Part shown: piece by piece, positions 11,833-22,554 of the stretch
Position numbering within the stretch: the first letter of the stretch is position 1
Layout of the letters: each line of letters opens with the position of its first letter
Assembly (NCBI GenBank): GCA_032622095.1
Contig: CP136062.1
Location: forward strand, 199,401,887 to 199,465,886
Direction: 5' to 3'
DNA length: 64,000 bases
Origin: Siphonodentalium dalli
Lineage: Eukaryota > Mollusca > Scaphopoda > Gadilida > Siphonodentaliidae
The notes under the pieces: generated by a model
Told to the model about the DNA's origin: nothing
Databases searched by the model: none
The model's input: the letters and a program-made list of their open reading frames with translations, nothing else
Program-made: the position numbers and the translations under genes

Positions 11833-13850
11833 GATTGGTGAAATTCGTCACGGTCATTTGCGTACTTTGAATGCAGCACATAAAGCGATAGGGATTTGGA
11901 ACGGGTAGATGTATCCCGTTGACTGGTAGTCTTTCACTAAAGTTTTCTCACTCAAAAGTACATTAGTTCTATGAAATAACAGTCAGCTATGTATTAATAT
12001 ATTTATTGCACGATTACGTGGCCAAATCTCATTGATACATTTGTCATTTAAGCCATGTTTTATGTTCAAAGTGTCGAGGCGGCTTCTATCACTAAGATAA
12101 CTATGGAACGCCGATTTGTTTACTGACAACGGTCTTCACTCAAGTAATGACATGCTATGATTAAGAGAGTTATTTGATGGTGCTGTACGCAGTCTCGGCA
12201 CAAGGACGTGATTATAGAGGGTCTCCGCGTTGAGAAGGGGTGTCCATCTTCACATTCCCTACCAATTGAACCACACCAAACAGAGGTTTGTGCGGAATTC
12301 CAATTATGCACCCCGTTGGGCTCTGATTTCCCCCCAACTGATCCTTCACTGTCCTGAATATTATTCTAGTCTGTTCTAAATGGATTAGTAGTCTTGTTAA
12401 AGAAGTCATGTAATGAAGGGTCCACCTCGCCGACCAGAACGAGAACAATTTTGTAGATATGAACCTGGAAATTGCAAAATCATAACGTCTAGTGGTCTAA
12501 CACCAGGCAAATTCACGCCCTATATTGTTTTTCACAAATTCATTATCAGTTTTGACGAGCCACTGAATGTGGATAGACCAGGACATACCTGGTCGACCAT
12601 GGCTCGGTCTGGTGGGAGAACGTTTTGAAATCTGAACATGAAAATTTATCAATTATAGACTTTCCTCAAGCTTTACATTTGTTGGATATTTCCAACATAA
12701 CTGTTGGCCATATACAGCCCGAATTCTTTCTACCAAAAGTAGGTATATTTGCAAATGTTGGTCAAAAACTATAAACAAAATCCCCACTAATACATTTTTG
12801 GAAAATCATACGGAATGACAGAATAATTTCAACGTATGTTTGGTGTGTTAGGTATATATAATTTCCAACTGTTAAACAATTTGACAGAAGTTGGGGTGAA
12901 ACACCCCAACCCTCTCGCCACGTCCCCTATCGACCCTTTGTGCGTGGGCATAAATACACCGTGAATGTGTTACACGATTGAATACAACCGTTCAGTTATT
13001 ATATCTTATGTGGTGACTGATTTCTCATTTTAATATAGATATTTGACATTTGAACGGACATGGCGCATTTGTATATTTGTAGTGGCCGATAGTGACACAA
13101 AATACTGATATACACACCTCATACTCGGCACAATCTTACCGTCGTCAGAGCGACTTTTATCTGTTTTCTTTGTTTGGCATACAAGTGAAGCAAACTTGAA
13201 CGCTCTTTATTCAAACCATATAATGAATATTGTACCATTAAACACCCTTTATATCTAACAAAGTTTAATTTTTCTACCTATACATCCGGATTTAGACCCA
13301 GACAAATATCCGAGTTCTTGGGATAAATATTCCCTTGCCAGACCCTTCGAAAGATTCCAACCAAGTATCAATTATATGACTATATATTCCCCAACTAATA
13401 TAAGTAAGGGGCAATTTCGGTCTTATATCTGACTAAAAGTACATGCATGTAGGACATTCTTGGACCCTGTGTCTAAAACAACATATTTTACACCGAATAA
13501 TGGTTGGATTATTAAATTAGCGTAATTGTATATTTGTGCTATCATAACATATTTTCTCAGCCTGAAAATTCCATCTGTTCTAGACGAAACTAGAACGGTC
13601 TGGGAAATTACTAATGAAAACCAATTTTTGAAAATGTTACCAAAATGAGTCCAAGAAAGACGCCAATCCATTCCATTTTGGCCTCGTCCCAGGTGAATGC
13701 AATTCATTATCCTTGCAGAGGTCCATCATATGACCATAACATCAAGTATAACGTCGAATGCGGATAACAATTTCTCTATCATATATATTTTGCTGCAATT
13801 GGCTCACCATACATTACCCGTCGATATGCTTAATTCTACCCGTAAAACAG
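11833..13850. other. No gene recognised
   Basis: About 2 kb of AT-rich sequence. Only short frames are present (for example 12,413-12,628 plus and 13,423-13,707 minus), none with a recognisable domain. The phrase CCTGGAAATTGCAAAATCATA near 12,465 is echoed near 30,777, so part of it is an old dispersed repeat. Confidence 0.4.
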
Positions 13851-13938
13851 TTTGCGATTTCAAAACGTGTACCGGTACGGGTAGCTACCAGTACCCGTAC
13901 CGGTACCCGTACCCGTACCCGTTTGAAATCGCAAACTC
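13851..13938. repeat. Palindromic TTTGCGAT element with (GTACCC)n core
   Basis: The ends AGTTTGCGATTTCAAA and TTTGAAATCGCAAACT are exact inverted complements of 16 bp. Between them lies a run of GTACCCGTACCGG-type hexamers that is itself self-complementary. Related copies lie at 6,930-7,013 and 11,783-11,832. This is a MITE-like unit of under 100 bp. Confidence 0.7.
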
Positions 13939-14189
13939 GCTATTATATATGCGATGTGCATTCGACAGTGAGCGTGAAAAAGTTGAAACTAAAGGTACGC
14001 TCAATTGGTACTTTTTACCCCTGTCTGCAGTCCTCAGTAAATCATTACTATTCAATTTGTCAATATTTTGTAGTTGAGCTTTTATAAATTTAGCGCTAAA
14101 AGCCACGTCTCCCCAGCTGCCTCTTCAATAACCTCCTCTATGGTATCCGTAAATTCCATGTGAATTGTCGAACGGATAATGTGGTATAT

Positions 14190-15250
14190 ATATTCCAAAA
14201 CTCTATATCATGGGAAATGAACTTAAATTAGTTCCCTCGTACAAATACCTCGGGCATATTGGCTGCGGACACACGTACCACAGTAGCGATGCCATAGTAG
14301 GTGTGACAATTTATTATGGTGGAGTTTGGTGACAATTGGTCGTCAAAATTAATATGCCATGCCATAGCTCGCCATGTCGCCCGCTGCATATTTGCACAAT
14401 GAGTCTTCCAAAGTTACAATCAGCCTTCTTATGGTTTTGGTCATTGTATAGTTCGCGTTGTTAATTCCAGATCTTATCAATAAAACGTGCATGATACTAC
14501 GTGCATGACGTGTGAGTGAATGAGGGATTGCCACGGCCAAACACAATTCTGGACGATCGATCGATCATGCAATTATATATATCGTAGAGAATACAATGTA
14601 GCAAAACGTAATGAGTAGAGATCCGCTTTGGTGAAATGCAATGGGTCAATTGGTGCAGTCGACTCATCGTGCGGAAACTCAGTGGGCGACATGACTATCT
14701 ATGGCACAGAATTATGACGACCAATTGTCACCAAACTCCACCATAATGAATTGTCACACCTACTATGCCATCGCTACTGTTATACGTGTGTCCGCAGCCA
14801 TTCTCAATGCTGATGTCTCAGATGACAGTGATATAATGGGTCAATATATGTCTAAATGTACTCGTTCTAATATCCTCATTAGAATATTCTTCAAATGTTC
14901 TTGTCGCGTCTAAACTTACTAAAGATACTTATTTCAAGTGTTTATATCTCCACTATTTTGTGCACATATATGGGTTAATTATACATTATGTTTTAGTAAA
15001 CTTATGCTATAATAATGCATATCGGAAATTTATGGGTTATGAACGATCATGTAGTGCGAGTGGGATGTTTGTAATTGACATAATGTTTTGTTTGCCTGTG
15101 TTGATGCCGAAGGTGTGTATTTTGAGAGGGAATGTATAATGCTGGTAAGAAAATTCTTACCGCCATTTATAATTCCGATGTAATATACCGTTCACAATTG
15201 GTTAATCATTGGAAACATCTGCTTTATGTGAATTAACTCTTAAATATTGT
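14190..15250 (+). pseudogene. RT C-terminal relic of a third non-LTR family
   Basis: The frame ending near 14,260 reads 'LVPSYKYLGHI', the thumb-region entry of many LINE RTs. It resumes at 14,803 as 'LNADVSDDSDIMGQ...NILIRIFFKCS'. Near 14,990-15,110 comes 'NNAYRKFMGYERSCSASGMFV', a typical C-terminal block of mollusc/amphioxus RTs. The two halves are separated by a 539-bp MITE. Removing the MITE and one ATT copy leaves the frame continuous. Further stops and frameshifts follow, and the palm domain is not present here. Confidence 0.75.
14261..14799. mobile_element. MITE with about 130-bp TIRs inside an RT relic
   Basis: The ends start GGCTGCGGACACACGTA and pair over roughly 130 bp with few mismatches (14,261-14,390 against 14,799-14,675). 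ATT flanks both sides (14,258-14,260 and 14,800-14,802), and the interrupted RT frame confirms a 3-bp duplication. This fits a Harbinger-like insertion, although the ATT target is not the classical TWA. The interior is non-coding. Confidence 0.75.
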
Positions 15251-16189
15251 AATACTATGTATATGTTGATGTAATTGTAAACCCATATGTTTCATGCTTT
15301 AAATAAATTATTTGTGTACGTCACTCGGAAATAGTACGTAATGTGACCTACTTCCACACTCACTACAACGTTGACTATATCGAAACTTTTGTTTTCAGCC
15401 ATATATGTATTTGAAATCATCAATATGTAGATATCGCATAACCACATTGGAGTTGATAAAGATCGTGGGCCGAAAACTACAAGAAAAGATTCTTGATATC
15501 CATTGTGGTAGAGCGTTGAACTTCTAGCTTGTGATGAAGTTTGAAAATGACTCAATATTTATTGCAAAAACCGAAACGTGAAGCTTTATTATAGTAGACA
15601 AAGTTAGTGTATTGTACATTGGATCGATGAACTAACCTAAATACATTGGATAAAAAGAAACTAAACATATAAAATTTAACAGAACAGCCATGCACATGTA
15701 CCAACTACATTGCGTTAACATCAACATATTCACAGCAGTTATATATACAGCACGGATCCATGCACACTGTCAGACCATGAGCAATGACATTATTATTATG
15801 ACACCTGCAATTTTGGCACAATTTGTCAAGTCATTTTCCTGGAAATGCACATTATGTGATGAATTAAAGATACCATGTCCTTTCTGACACCATTGAATAA
15901 TCATCTATACGTTTTCATTCAAACCTATTTCATGATAAATCATCTTCAAACGAGAGATGTGTGTCAATTATTTGAATTTCCATCGGTGGGGAAGAAAGAA
16001 TATCACATAATGAATCGACTTCCGTACTTTTTTAAACAAACGTGGTAGGTATTCCAAAATTAATTTAATTTTATTGAATTAAACGTTTTGATTGGTCAAT
16101 TGGCATTTCTTACGTCAGGGGAATACCTATCGGTGAAATCCGCAACACAAATTGCTTTAATAGGAATGTTTAAGGATTTAAATAATTAA
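15251..16189. other. No gene seen
   Basis: Non-coding sequence leading to the start of the large CR1/L2-like element. The 5' untranslated part of that element may begin near 16,180 but cannot be placed exactly. Confidence 0.4.
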
Positions 16190-16249
16190 GGAGCGCATGC
16201 GCGGAAGTGACAACAACGAACAAGTTTCGTCCGCAAAAATAAGACAAAA

Positions 16250-16944
16250 TAAGTCAAATTTCACCGCCAAAATACCATAGATCTTCAAATCAGAAACGAC
16301 AAACTGATCAAGACCATTTATAGAACTTTGTACATTCTTAAAATTGAAAAATCAATAGTCTGGAAATCAACATCCGGTTACAAAACAGACAATGCCATTG
16401 ACTGGATAGAGACCCACATCAATACTATAGCCAGCCATTATAACAACAAAGTCTGGTATTATATATGGCTAGGAACCTGTGATCTGACTGACAAGAAAGG
16501 CAAAGTTCACAGTTACATCCAAAGGCAGAACTTCAACGAATTCCAGAAATAATAAAGAAGCTGACCACAATCATAGATCTTATCGCCTCATTCCCAGAGT
16601 GTAAAGTAACCATCTTGGAGGTTCCCGTATATTACATCAAACTATTCAACAAGTCGAGAGAGCACAAGAACCCTGACTTGTTTGGTGAGGAAGATAACAG
16701 ACTTACCTCTCTAGTAAAGAACCTGAACCAAGAGATACGGATACTGAATACTGGGAACAGGACATACTCATCCAAATTCTCCAACGCCATCTATGTCAGA
16801 TCTACCACCAAAGACAAGAATGCGATTCGACGCTACGATAACTACTCGTTATACTCAGACGGCATCCACCCATACAAATTACTAGTGAAAGCCTGGCTTC
16901 GACGCTTAGCAGACCAACGCGAAAGAGACTGCTGGGACTCTTAA
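16250..16944 (+). pseudogene. ORF1-like protein with SGNH/esterase-type domain
   Basis: The protein is readable across one frameshift near 16,540. The first part has 'SIVWKSTSGYKTDNAIDWI' and 'YYIWLGTCDLT'. The second has 'CKVTILEVPVYYI' and, close to the stop, 'YSDGIHPYKLLVKAWLRRL'. The GTCD-type turn followed at the end by a D-x-x-H motif (DGIH) suits the SGNH hydrolase fold, and esterase domains are known in ORF1 of CR1-group retrotransposons. I infer the fold from motif order only. No Ser nucleophile can be assigned with confidence. Confidence 0.5.
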
Positions 16945-17242
16945 CACCAGGTAGCACTAAACTCTACTACTTCTACTCCACTCTGATAGACTACTACTCA
17001 GGCAGCATGGACTTGTCACCAAGCTATACTGAGTAGAAATATATCATCATCCACAACAAGAGAAGCACATAGGAGAAAACCAACATGCCACCGCGTTCAT
17101 TCGGAAATCATGGACTTGCCCCCAAGCTACGCCGAATGAACCCGAACCCAACAAATCAGGACCTGTGTTACAGACTGCTACTACAGTCATTCATCTTACT
17201 ATCTCTGACCACGTACCTTCAAACCTCTGATAACCATAAATC

Positions 17243-17639
17243 ATGGTACCACAACAGCTATCAGAAAACCTACTCAACCATCGACTATCGCCAACACGCA
17301 GAGGACCCATCACATGGCCAATATCGAAGAACACATCGAAAGCCATATTCGCCCTGACATTGATACTCGCAGGAGACATAGAGCCAAACCCCGGACCAAG
17401 GCTCGAAGACAAATTCCCATGCGACTACTGTCAATGTTCGGTATCATGAAACCAACAAGGAGTTTGATGTGATGAATGTAGCATATGGTACCATCGATCA
17501 TGCCTTGAGATGCCAACCGGAGAATACAGCAACCTCCACAGAAAGAGCGTCTCATGGATTTGCTGCAAATGTGAGAGCATGAACGTGGATAGCTTCACAT
17601 TCCACTCTTATGAGGCCGATTCCAGCATATATGAACATC
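17243..17639 (+). pseudogene. 2A-like peptide followed by PHD-like zinc finger
   Basis: The frame starting at 17,243 runs into 'ALTLILAGDIEPNPGP', a 2A-type ribosome-skipping motif, and then 'FPCDYCQC'. After a stop and frameshift near 17,448 it continues as 'CDECSIWYHRSCLEM' and 'WICCKCE'. The spacing of Cys and His (C-x2-C ... C-x2-C-x4-H-x2-C ... C-x2-C) matches a PHD-like finger. 2A sequences at the N-terminus of ORF2 are established for APE-type non-LTR retrotransposons of sea urchin, amphioxus and molluscs. The downstream endonuclease would then be released as a separate polypeptide. The piggyBac-like MITE cuts the frame at 17,640. Confidence 0.75.
17372..17398 (+). other. 2A-like motif GDIEPNPGP
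   Basis: It contains the full D-[VI]-E-x-N-P-G-P consensus with the usual hydrophobic run (LTLILA) just upstream. Peptide-bond skipping would occur between the Gly at 17,393-17,395 and the Pro at 17,396-17,398. The motif is intact although the rest of the element has decayed. Confidence 0.85.
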
Positions 17640-17643
17640 TTAA

Positions 17644-18036
17644 CCCTTTACCCAACAAAACGGCCAAAACCGGCCAAATAAGGCTTCAACAGCCTAAAAT
17701 ATCTTCGGTCTGTCTCAAAAAAACCATACACATATGGATATCATTGGAACCGGCTCATTGACCACATTGTAATGGTTACAGTTATGCCCTGTGCCAATGC
17801 ATTCTCTTATATATGCGAGTCGACCATAGGTCGCCTCGCATATATAAGAGAATGCATTGGCCTAAACAAAAATCTTTTTTTAACACTTTTTACCAGTTTT
17901 TCTTACATTCTTTAACAATTTTATAATGTTTAATGTGTTAAGCCAATGCATTCTCTTATATATGCGAGGCGACCTATGGTCGACTCGCATATATAAGAGA
18001 ATGCATTGGCACAGGGCCCTTCTGTTGGGTAAAGGG
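17644..18036. mobile_element. piggyBac-like MITE with twin palindromes, 393 bp
   Basis: The terminal inverted repeat CCCTTTACCCAACA is perfect over 14 bp and is flanked by TTAA (17,640-17,643 and 18,037-18,040). It holds two 67-bp near-palindromes (17,794-17,860 and 17,943-18,009) in opposite orientation, so the element can fold as two hairpins inside one larger stem. It sits in the retrotransposon ORF. Deleting it with one TTAA restores a continuous frame (GAA CAT CTT AAC CTA). It has no coding capacity and would depend on a transposase supplied in trans. Confidence 0.9.
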
Positions 18037-18049
18037 TTAACCTAAACTC

Positions 18050-19021
18050 CGCGATCGACTCAGTATCATTAGACTCGGCCTTCAAACCTATGGAGGCAAG
18101 TACACCAGTTCCAAAAGACAGCTCGAACAGTACAAAGACCACTACAAGATCATACATCAGATATCACTGGCACTGGACCATACAAAGTACCGCCCAAAAG
18201 GAATCTGAGAATAATGACAGTGAACTGTCGCATCATACGTGACAAGCGTGCCAAACTAGAAGTATCATTGGAATACATCAAACCAGACAGTGATCGGCAC
18301 TGAGTCATGGCTAAAGGGAGTCAAGTCGGGAAAAAACCCAACATCGGATCACATCAAATCCAGTGAAATTTTCGGAATCGACTGGAGGAGTGTCTTCATC
18401 CTTGTCCACAAAAGCTTAATTTCAACTGAGCAACCCCACTTGGTGACAGATAGCGAGATCAACTGTGTGAGAGTCAAATCGGCATCAAGCAAGGATATCC
18501 TAGTCGGAGCATACTACATGCCCAAAAGAGAAAACCATCACATCACAGAGCTGGGCAAATCCATCAATCTAGCCACATCCGGAAAACAAAAACAAACCAT
18601 CATCTGCGGTGACCTTAACTGCCCGGATATTGACTGGAACAAGACAGAAGTAAATAAGGGAGCACAAGACAAGGAGGTGCAAACCCAGCTACTTTACATC
18701 ATGTCAGATAAAGGACTGAAGCAAATCAACAAACAACCAACTCGTGAAACAAACTTGCTGAACCTGGTCTTCACCAACAATGCTTCACTGGTTCAGTCAT
18801 CTAACAGCATATCAGGCATCTCAGACCACTCAATCGTCATCACCGATATAGATATTAAACCCATATACCAACGTGCAAAACCAAGAAAGTGCTATCTGTA
18901 CAAAAAGGCTGAATGGATGCAGCTAGGACTGGACCTGCAAATAATGGGAGAAGGATTACGAACGATAAAGAACGCCACTATAGAGGACATGTGGAAACAC
19001 ATGAAGAACGGGATCCTTTGA
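18050..19021 (+). pseudogene. APE-type endonuclease domain of the CR1/L2-like element
   Basis: A start in one frame ('MTVNCRIIRDKRAKLEVSL') passes by a frameshift near 18,287 into 'VIGTESWL'. Then come 'DILVGAYYMPK', 'TIICGDLNCPDIDW', 'NLVFTN' and 'GISDHSIVI'. The catalytic Glu (TESW), the Asp/Asn pair (GDLN) and the Asp-His pair (SDH) of the APE family are all present. The usual GGV motif reads WRSV, and there is a stop at 19,019-19,021. The domain nicks target DNA during target-primed reverse transcription. Here it is a relic. Confidence 0.8.
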
Positions 19022-19024
19022 GCT

Positions 19025-19943
19025 ATGGACCAACATATACCATCGAAGCTCATATCACCGAAACACAATAACCCATGGGTAAACCATAAGATCATAACAC
19101 TACTCAGGAAGAAACGACGACTGTACAATCAAGCAAAGAAGACTAATATCTGGACCAACTATCGGGCGATTCAGAGATATTGTAAACGGGAAATGAGGAG
19201 GGCAGAATGGAATCAGATTAACACAAAGATTAAAGAAGTATTGGAGAAAAAGACAGCGAAGCCCTTTTTGGAATTATGTTAAAAGCAGACGACAGGACAA
19301 CATCAGAGTATCACCACTGAAACATCTCGAAAAACTAGGTGAAGACCCAAAAGGCAAAGCAGAAGTTCTAGTAAAGCAATTCCACTCAGTATTCACCAAA
19401 ACACCAACCACCAGTACCAGCCCTAAAACCCAAATGCGATAACATCGGCAAACTAACAGTGGCAGTGAATGGAGTCGACGCCTTGCTGAAGAGATTGAAC
19501 CCCGCAAAAGCATCTGGCCCAGGTGGTACACCCAACATGATCTTGAAGAAATATGCAAAACAGCTGGAACCTTCCTTCAGACTAATCTTCCAACTCTCAC
19601 TGGACACATGTACATTACCAAGCGACTGGCGCGCAGCGCTAACATAGCACCGGTCTACAAAAAAGGAGATAGACATCTAGCAGAGAACTACCGACTAGTC
19701 TCTCTAACCTCAGTACCATGCAAGATGCTGGAACACCTCATCTGCCGCCATATCCTCGAACATCTGGAAAAATTCTAACATTCTAACAAATCTAAACCAT
19801 GGCTTCCGTAGTGGATACTCCTGCGAAACCCAACTGGCAGTGACTACACATGACATCCTTAATTCACTTGACAAGAAGAAGCGGATAGATATGGCCATCC
19901 TTGACTTATCTAAGGCCTTTGACACTGTGCCTCATGACAGCCT
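19025..19943 (+). pseudogene. RT N-terminal half of the CR1/L2-like element
   Basis: 'NNPWVNHKIITLLRKKRRLYNQ' links the endonuclease to the RT. After frameshifts come 'LKRLNPAKASGPGG', 'NIAPVYKKGD...NYRLVSLTSVPCKMLEHLI' and 'NHGFRSGYSCETQL', the last very typical of CR1/L2 elements. 'MAILDLSKAFDTVPHDSL' ends the segment at about 19,943, where an unrelated block begins in mid-domain. The stop in 'LEKF' and several frame changes show that the copy is dead. Confidence 0.8.
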
Positions 19944-20094
19944 ATATATTTAAAAACCAACATCACGTATCTGGAAAATGCAATGATAGGATTTCAAAAG
20001 ATTCTCGGGCAATATATCCGGTTAATATATCAATATATGTGGTTAGTTAGTCAATAGATGCAGCTTCTTTGCAAGTACATTTCTTCATATTTGC

Positions 20095-20311
20095 TTAACT
20101 CAGTGAGCGTGAACAAATTCTCATTTCTTATCGAAATGCCATGTATCGATCGGAATGGTACATCGAGATGTCCTTCAAACAAAATCAAGCTTGAAAATCG
20201 ATCCCGATTTTCATCCATGCCGGGGTTCGAGCCCGCGCCAACCTCGTCTAGCCCAGACTGTGATGATCTTATCCTCGACCTAACCACCTCGGCTACGGGG
20301 ACATCTGGTTA
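20095..20311 (-). mobile_element. tRNA-derived SINE
   Basis: Read on the minus strand, the element starts near 20,311 with GTAGCCGAGGTGGTTAGG, which matches a tRNA A box (TRGCNNAGYNGG). About 60 bp later it has GGCTCGAACCCC, a B box. The A-to-B distance and long middle resemble a Ser/Leu-type tRNA head. A non-tRNA body (AATCGGGATCGATTTTCAAG...) follows to about 20,095. An intact tRNA is unlikely because the acceptor and anticodon arms do not close. Internal RNA polymerase III promoter elements can be inferred. Confidence 0.65.
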
Positions 20312-21512
20312 GTTAGTCAGTATATGCAGCTACTTTGTCCATTAATTTGGTTAGTCAATATATGCAGCTTCTTTGTCAATATATGCGGTTAGTTAGTCAA
20401 TATATACATCTACTTTGTAAAAATGTGCAATTGCTTTGACAATATATGCAGCTACTTTATCAATGTATGTGGTTAGTTAGTCATTATATGCAGCTATGTA
20501 GTCAATGTATGTGGTTAGTTAGTCAATATATGCATCTACTTTGTCAAAATGTGCAATAGCTTTGACATTATATGTAGCTACTTTATCAATGTATATGGTA
20601 AGGTTAGTCATTATATGCAGCTACTGAGTCAATATATGTGGTTAGTTAGTCAATATATTCAGCTAAGTTGTCAATATTTGTGGTTAGTTAGTAGATATAT
20701 GCAGCTAATTGTCAATATTTGTGGTTAGTTAGTAAATATATGTAGCTGATTTGCCATTATATGCAGCTAATGTGTCAACAAATGCAGCTAATTTGTCAAT
20801 ATATGCAGCTACGTTGCAATTATATGCAGCTACGTTATAGGCATATGTGGTTAATAGGTCAATATATGAAGCTACATTTTCCATTAACGTGGTTAGTTAT
20901 ATGCAGATACTTTATCAATATATGTGGTTAGTTAGTTATTATATGCAGCTACTTAGTCAATAAATGTAGTTAGTTAGTCAATATATGCAGCTACTTTGTC
21001 CACTAATTTTGTTAGTTAGTCCATACATGCAACTTCTTTGTCAATATATACATCTACTTTGTCAAAATATGCAATTGCGTTGACAATATATGCAGCTACG
21101 TTATCAATATATGGGGTTAGTTAGTCATTATAAGCAGCTACTTTGTCAATATATGTGGTTAGTTAGTCAATATATGCAGCTAATTTGTCAATATATGTGA
21201 TTAGTTAGTAAACACATGTAACTCATTTGCCATTATATGCAGCTAATTTGTCAATATATGCAGCTAACTTGTCAATATATGCAGCTATGCAATTATATGC
21301 AGTTACGTTATAAGCATATGTGGTTAATTAGTAAATATATGCAGCTACATTTTCCATTAACGTGGTTAGTTGTATGCAGCTACTTTATCAATATATGTGG
21401 GTAGTTAGCCATTATATGCAGCGTCTTTGTCAATAAATGTAGTTAGTTAGTCATCTACATTGTCAAAATGTGCAATTGCCTTGACAATATAATGCAGCTA
21501 CTTTATCAATAT
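20312..21512. repeat. Degenerate minisatellite (TATGCAGCTAC)
   Basis: About 1.2 kb of imperfect units of roughly 20-25 bp, alternating GTCAATATATGCAGCTACTT and ATATGTGGTTAGTTAGTC types. A few more units lie left of the SINE (about 20,010-20,070), so the SINE sits in the array. No coding frame. Confidence 0.85.
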
Positions 21513-22285
21513 ATTTTTCAATATCGTTTCCATGGTAACAGGTATTTCTCAAGGTATTGGACATTTTCGGATGTTTTATCAAATGCATTTTAAGTAGACG
21601 TGTGCAGCTATTACAGTATGCATAAATTATTACTGTAACCAATGTAGTACCTAATAAATGTGCCAATTCCAAAATTATCGCATTTCACCCCAAAATGGCA
21701 ATAAAACCCTTATCACCTATATGTGCATCATATTTGATACTGGTTGGAACATAGTTATGGTTGGAAAGGGTTTTGAGACACCTATGTTTTTGCTTCATTA
21801 CAGGCTTTAAATGTCCGGTTTATGGAACAAATTTCATTATTTCTCATTATTTGACGAAGTTTGGTCCGTTTCCATGACAACCGCTGAATAAACCTCAACA
21901 TTGACAGAAGTCTGGATTAAAAGTGGATGTCATAGAAAATAAATTTCAGAATGTTATATTGCTTCGCAAGGGTTATTGGACTTCTTTCCAATAATGCCAT
22001 TTTACGTATTTTTTCAATATCGTTTCCATGGTAACAGTTATTTCTTATGGTATTGTGCCTTTTTGACAGTTTTATCCAAATTAGTACAAACAGTACACGT
22101 ATAAAGCTATCACAATATGTATAAATTATTACTCTAACAATGTACTATCTAATAAATGTTCCAATTCCCAAATTAACACATTTTGTTTGCAAAAAAACAA
22201 CAGTTTTTATCCCAAAATGAGCAATAAAACCTTCATAACCTATATGGGATTCCTAGTTACTACTGGAATTGTTGAAAAATAGTTA
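21513..22285. repeat. Direct duplication, about 270 bp per copy
   Basis: 21,513-21,780 and 22,010-22,280 both start TTTTTCAATATCGTTTCCAT and share GTATAAATTATTACT, an AATAAATGT segment and CAATAAAACC. The copies are separated by about 230 bp of unrelated sequence. Confidence 0.7.
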
Positions 22286-22554
22286 TCGTGGAAAAATAAC
22301 ATCAAGAAATTATCTTCAACATATGTTTCCTGTCCTGGAATGTGCTTAAATTTGTTTTTACCATCTGCTGAAGGGTTAATCTCAAAATGTGTCTACATTG
22401 TTTACATGCTGTTTCGATGGCAACGGCACCACTTTCAAAGTTTACAGCAGGGCGGAACATGAATATGGCATCTTCTACTTTCATATGATCTATAATTATT
22501 CTGTGTGTAAAAAAAAATTTAACTCGAAAAATAAGCCCCGTTGGGACCAAGACC

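Larger units (their letters stand above)
19944..22550. mobile_element. 2.6-kb insertion splitting the RT domain
   Basis: The RT reading breaks after '...FDTVPHDSL' and picks up at about 22,555 with 'LLLVKLKHYGITGPIHKW', the sequence expected next. The inserted block contains a tRNA-derived SINE, a degenerate TATGCAGCTAC minisatellite and a duplicated 270-bp segment. A possible CTA duplication marks the junctions. The ends show no clear terminal inverted repeat, so the type of insertion is unknown. Confidence 0.65.

Noticed and set aside
20200-20311. tRNA gene on the minus strand
   Set aside because: A and B boxes are present, but the acceptor and anticodon stems do not form and an unrelated body follows. 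A tRNA-derived SINE fits better.
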